A stretch of DNA of 64,000 nucleotides from Streptomyces sp. CG1. GTDB lineage: Bacteria > Actinomycetota > Actinomycetes > Streptomycetales > Streptomycetaceae. Every line of letters begins with the position of its first letter. The stretch's first letter is position 1. The DNA is taken from the NCBI RefSeq assembly GCF_041080625.1, contig NZ_CP163518.1, positions 2,232,001 to 2,296,000 on the forward strand, written 5' to 3'. The notes beneath the pieces were generated by a model, which made no database searches, was not told the origin of the DNA, and worked only from the letters and a program-made list of their open reading frames with translations. This document shows, in pieces, positions 57,519 through 64,000 of the stretch. The translations under genes were made by a program, and so were the position numbers.

Positions 57519-57580
57519 CGGACCTACGGCGGTCCGGCCCGGTGCAGCAGTAAGGGAATGCCGGACCGTCGACGGTCCGG
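57519..57580. promoter_or_regulatory. Twin operator CCGGACC-N6-GGTCCGG
   Basis: Two copies: 57519-57538 (spacer TACGGC) and 57561-57580 (spacer GTCGAC; a perfect 20-bp palindrome). Centres are 42 bp apart, four helical turns. Another tandem CTCGGTCCGGGAC lies at 57454-57466 and 57468-57480. The region is between the Rieske ferredoxin and IclR genes, so these are good regulator binding sites. Confidence 0.6.
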
Positions 57581-57625
57581 GTCGTCCGGCACCCTTCCGG
57601 GATCCGGACGCTTCGGTAACATGAT

Positions 57626-57661
57626 GTTTCGCATGGCGCACGAGCAAGCGCTATGCGCAAC
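57626..57661. promoter_or_regulatory. Inverted repeat GTTTCGCAT-N18-ATGCGCAAC before the IclR gene
   Basis: GTTTCGCAT at 57626-57634 and ATGCGCAAC at 57653-57661 match in 8 of 9 positions as an inverted repeat. The ATGCGCAACAG half recurs before the dehydrogenase gene at 58841, suggesting IclR autoregulation and control of the downstream operon. Confidence 0.45.
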
Positions 57662-57745
57662 AGAATCCGGGCGGGACGACCGTCGCGTCAAGGGCTTCCC
57701 GCAGATGCGGCCCGAACCGGGCCCACAGGTGGTGAGAGTTGAGCC

Positions 57746-58585
57746 ATGACCCGCACGCAGAAGCAGTCTGAACGCGGCGAGGAGACCACGGAGAAGCCAA
57801 GGACCCCGGAGAGACAGAACGGCCGCGGCACGACCAGTGCGGTGCAGTCGGTGGACCGCGCCGTGAGCGTGCTGGAGATCCTCGCCCGGCACGGCGAGGC
57901 GGGCGTCACCGAGATCGCCGAGGAGCTGGACGTGCACAAATCCACGGCGTTCCGGCTGCTCGGCGTCCTGGAGAACCGCGGCCTGGTGGCCCAGGCGAAG
58001 GACCGCGGCAAGTACTACCTGGGAGCCGACGTACTCCGTCTCGCGGGGGCGGCGGCAGTGCGGCTGGACATCTCCCAGGAAGGCGTCCCGGTCTGCCGGG
58101 AGGTCGCCGACGAGCTGGGCGAGACGGTGAACATCGCCGTGCTCGACGACGACGCGGCGGTCAACATCATGCAGGCCCGCGGCACCGCGTCGGTCACCGC
58201 GCAGAACTGGCTGGGCAGGCGCACCCCGCTGCACGCCACCTCCAGCGGAAAGGTGCTGCTCGCGCACATGCCGCCCACCCTGCGCGAGGGCCTGCTGGCA
58301 CGCACGCTGCCGCGATTCACGGACCGTACGATCACCGGCGCGGCGATGCTGCGCGCGGAGCTGGAGGCCGTGGTCGAGCAGGGCTACGGCATCACCATCG
58401 AGGAGCTGGAGCTGGGCCTCGCCGCCGTCGCGGCACCGGTGCGCGCACACGACGGCAAGGTGATCGCCGCGATCAGCGTCTCGGGGCCGGTCTACCGGCT
58501 GAATCCGGACCGGCTGCCGGAGGTGGCGAAGCGGACCGTGGCGGCCGGCGCCGAGCTGTCGCGCCGGATGGGCTACGGCTTCTGA
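57746..58585 (+). CDS. IclR-family transcriptional regulator
   Basis: 279 residues from ATG 57746. After a charged N-terminal tail of about 30 residues comes the winged helix (VQSVDRAVSVLEILARHGEAGVTEIAEELDVHKSTAFRLLGVLENRGLV), then the GAF-like effector domain (REVADELGETVNIAVLDDDAAVNI, GRRTPLHATSSGKVLLA, MGYGF at the end). It is placed between the electron-transfer pair and the dehydrogenase/oxidase genes and probably senses a metabolite of that pathway. Confidence 0.9.
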   Translation: MTRTQKQSERGEETTEKPRTPERQNGRGTTSAVQSVDRAVSVLEILARHGEAGVTEIAEELDVHKSTAFRLLGVLENRGLVAQAKDRGKYYLGADVLRLAGAAAVRLDISQEGVPVCREVADELGETVNIAVLDDDAAVNIMQARGTASVTAQNWLGRRTPLHATSSGKVLLAHMPPTLREGLLARTLPRFTDRTITGAAMLRAELEAVVEQGYGITIEELELGLAAVAAPVRAHDGKVIAAISVSGPVYRLNPDRLPEVAKRTVAAGAELSRRMGYGF

Positions 58586-58616
58586 CCCGGCACGGAAGCG
58601 GACGCGCGCACCGCCT

Positions 58617-58651
58617 CCGCAGAGTATGAACCGCCGCCGCAGAGCACGAAC
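58617..58651 (+). repeat. Direct repeat CCGCAGAG(T/C)A(T/C)GAAC, 20-bp period
   Basis: CCGCAGAGTATGAAC at 58617-58631 and CCGCAGAGCACGAAC at 58637-58651 (13 of 15 identical), 30-65 bp after the IclR stop. Lies 215 bp upstream of the dehydrogenase and may be a regulator site or remnant duplication. The rest of the 280-bp gap has no gene. Confidence 0.4.
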
Positions 58652-58823
58652 GGCCGCGCGGGACCGGGACGTTCCCGGCCCCGCGCCGTCGTGTGTCCAA
58701 GCAGCGACCGAGCCATGTCCGAGCCATATGTCCGACAGGTTTCGCCCCACAGGCGCCTTTTGCCAAGGGTTAACGCGCACCTCTTGACGGCTCCGTGGAG
58801 CCGTTCTCAGTATGTTCCCCATC

Positions 58824-58849
58824 GCGCAACCCATCGTGCAATGCGCAAC
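58824..58849. promoter_or_regulatory. GCGCAAC pair upstream of the formaldehyde dehydrogenase gene
   Basis: GCGCAAC at 58824-58830 and at 58843-58849 (19-bp period), the second inside ATGCGCAACAG (58841-58851), the sequence also present before the IclR gene. Ends 16 bp before the start codon, overlapping the likely promoter or leader, so binding could block it. Confidence 0.4.
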
Positions 58850-58865
58850 AGCAGAGGAGCTTGTC

Positions 58866-63075
<4,210 letters not shown>

Positions 63076-63090
63076 TCTGAGGAGCACCCC

Positions 63091-64000
63091 GTGACGACGA
63101 CACCGATCTCCCCGAGCCTCATCGCGACGCTTCCGGGCCGCTACTACACCGACCCGGACGTCTTCCGGCAGGAGCAGGAGACCATCTTCGAGTCCCTGTG
63201 GTTCTGCGCGGTCCGCAGCGCCGATCTGGACCGGCCGGGCGCCTTCCGCACGGTCCAGGTGGGCCGCGAGAACGTCATCATCACCCGCGCGCGCACGGGC
63301 GAGCTGCGCGCCTTCCTGAACGTGTGCCGGCACCGGGGCGCACGGCTGTGCACCGAGGAGTCCGGCGAGGTGCGCCGCACGCTGCAGTGCCCGTACCACG
63401 CATGGACGTACGACCTTGACGGCAAGTTGATCGCGGCACCCAACTTGATCAAGATGCCTGACGTTGATCGGGTCGCGTACGGGTTGATCAAGGTGGCCCT
63501 GCGCGAATGGCTCGGCTACGCCTGGGTGTGTCTCGCCGACGAACCGCCCTCCTTCGAGGACACCGTGATGTACGCGGCCGTGGAACGGCTCGGCGACGCG
63601 GCCGCCATCGAGCACTACGGCACCGAGCAACTGGCCCTCGGCAGACGCATCACCTACGACGTGCGGGCCAATTGGAAGCTGATCGTCGAGAACTTCATGG
63701 AGTGCTACCACTGCGCGACGATCCACCCCGAACTCGTGGAGGTGCTGCCGGAATTCGCCGACGGGTACGCCGCGCAGTACTACGTCGGGCACGGCGCGGA
63801 GTTCGGCACCGGGATCAAGGGGTTCACGGTCGACGGGAGCGCGGGCTTCGCCAAGCTCCCCGAGGTCGGCGCCGACCAGGACCGCCGCTACTACGCCATC
63901 ACGGTCAAGCCGACCGTGTTCGTCAACCTCGTCCCCGACCACGTCATCCTGCACCGGATGTTCCCGCTGGCCGAGGACCGCACGGTCGTGGAGTGCGACT
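63091..64000 (+). CDS. Rieske non-heme iron oxygenase alpha subunit, betaine-demethylase type (partial)
   Basis: The first 303 codons from GTG 63091 (GAGGAG six bases upstream); the gene continues past the window edge. Rieske ligands C79-x-H81 and C100-x2-H103 (NVCRHRGARLC, CPYHAW) are present. The mononuclear iron ligands H207 and H212 sit in NFMECYHCATIHPEL. The sequence is closest in style to glycine betaine monooxygenase-type (GbcA-like) enzymes, which release formaldehyde. It lies 15 bp after the dimethylglycine-oxidase-like gene, in the same operon. Confidence 0.85.
   Translation, partial: MTTTPISPSLIATLPGRYYTDPDVFRQEQETIFESLWFCAVRSADLDRPGAFRTVQVGRENVIITRARTGELRAFLNVCRHRGARLCTEESGEVRRTLQCPYHAWTYDLDGKLIAAPNLIKMPDVDRVAYGLIKVALREWLGYAWVCLADEPPSFEDTVMYAAVERLGDAAAIEHYGTEQLALGRRITYDVRANWKLIVENFMECYHCATIHPELVEVLPEFADGYAAQYYVGHGAEFGTGIKGFTVDGSAGFAKLPEVGADQDRRYYAITVKPTVFVNLVPDHVILHRMFPLAEDRTVVECD

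Overview
The window is high-GC actinobacterial chromosome, almost certainly Streptomyces. Supporting signs are GTG/TTG starts, strong GC bias, a complete four-gene conservon (cvnABCD), a DasR-type dre box before crr-ptsI, a mycothiol-type formaldehyde dehydrogenase, and the actinobacterial block of MerR, DUF151, MerR, FHA and DUF881 genes. It is core chromosome rather than a mobile island: I see no transposase, integrase, CRISPR array or tRNA gene.

Layout. (1) 1-4.4 kb: the tail of a universal stress protein, about 800 bp of noncoding tandem repeats, a small membrane protein, a large APC-superfamily permease behind an OmpR-type direct repeat, and a DUF1707 protein. (2) 4.4-14.3 kb: a molybdenum island with an HTH-Mop regulator, a PucR-type regulator, a two-gene xanthine dehydrogenase (FAD subunit plus a fused 2Fe-2S/Mo subunit), a short sulfite-oxidase-fold protein, modABC and a tandem Mop molbindin. 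(3) 14.3-17.5 kb: gcvP on the minus strand behind a tandem glycine riboswitch. (4) 17.6-28.2 kb: PRC-barrel protein, dinB, then the growth and division cluster matching mycobacterial Rv1830 to Rv1822: MerR, DUF151 nuclease, FtsR-like MerR, GarA-like FHA protein, DUF881, small basic protein, DUF881, a ManC-like pyrophosphorylase with a degenerate mutase half, and a CDP-alcohol phosphatidyltransferase. (5) 28.2-33.9 kb: an rrn operon on the minus strand (16S-23S-5S). (6) 33.9-36.2 kb: crr and ptsI of the PTS, divergent from rrn. (7) 36.2-46.8 kb: a hypothetical protein, acetoacetyl-CoA synthetase, GH31 glucosidase, Nudix, secreted D-Ala-D-Ala dipeptidase, a DUF35/thiolase pair and an EAL-CBS-GGDEF protein. 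(8) 47.2-49.6 kb: glpF-glpK without glpD. (9) 49.8-55.5 kb: the conservon. (10) 55.7-64 kb: a C1-releasing module consistent with glycine betaine catabolism, with ferredoxin reductase, Rieske ferredoxin, IclR regulator, mycothiol-type formaldehyde dehydrogenase, metallo-beta-lactamase hydrolase, a dimethylglycine-oxidase-like flavoprotein and a Rieske oxygenase cut by the window end.

Most notable points: paired palindromes that look like operators (a ModE-like site at 4432-4449; TCGCA/TGCGA sites before both xdh and modA; a twin CCGGACC-N6-GGTCCGG site at 57519-57580); an apparent one-base frameshift at the 5' end of modB; the degenerate phosphomannomutase half of the ManC-like protein; an EAL domain missing key residues; a thiolase missing the GHP histidine; a dre box between crr and the rRNA promoter; and an orphan ribosome-binding site and start codon where glpD would be expected after glpK. 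All functional calls rest on reading motifs and context by eye; no searches were run.
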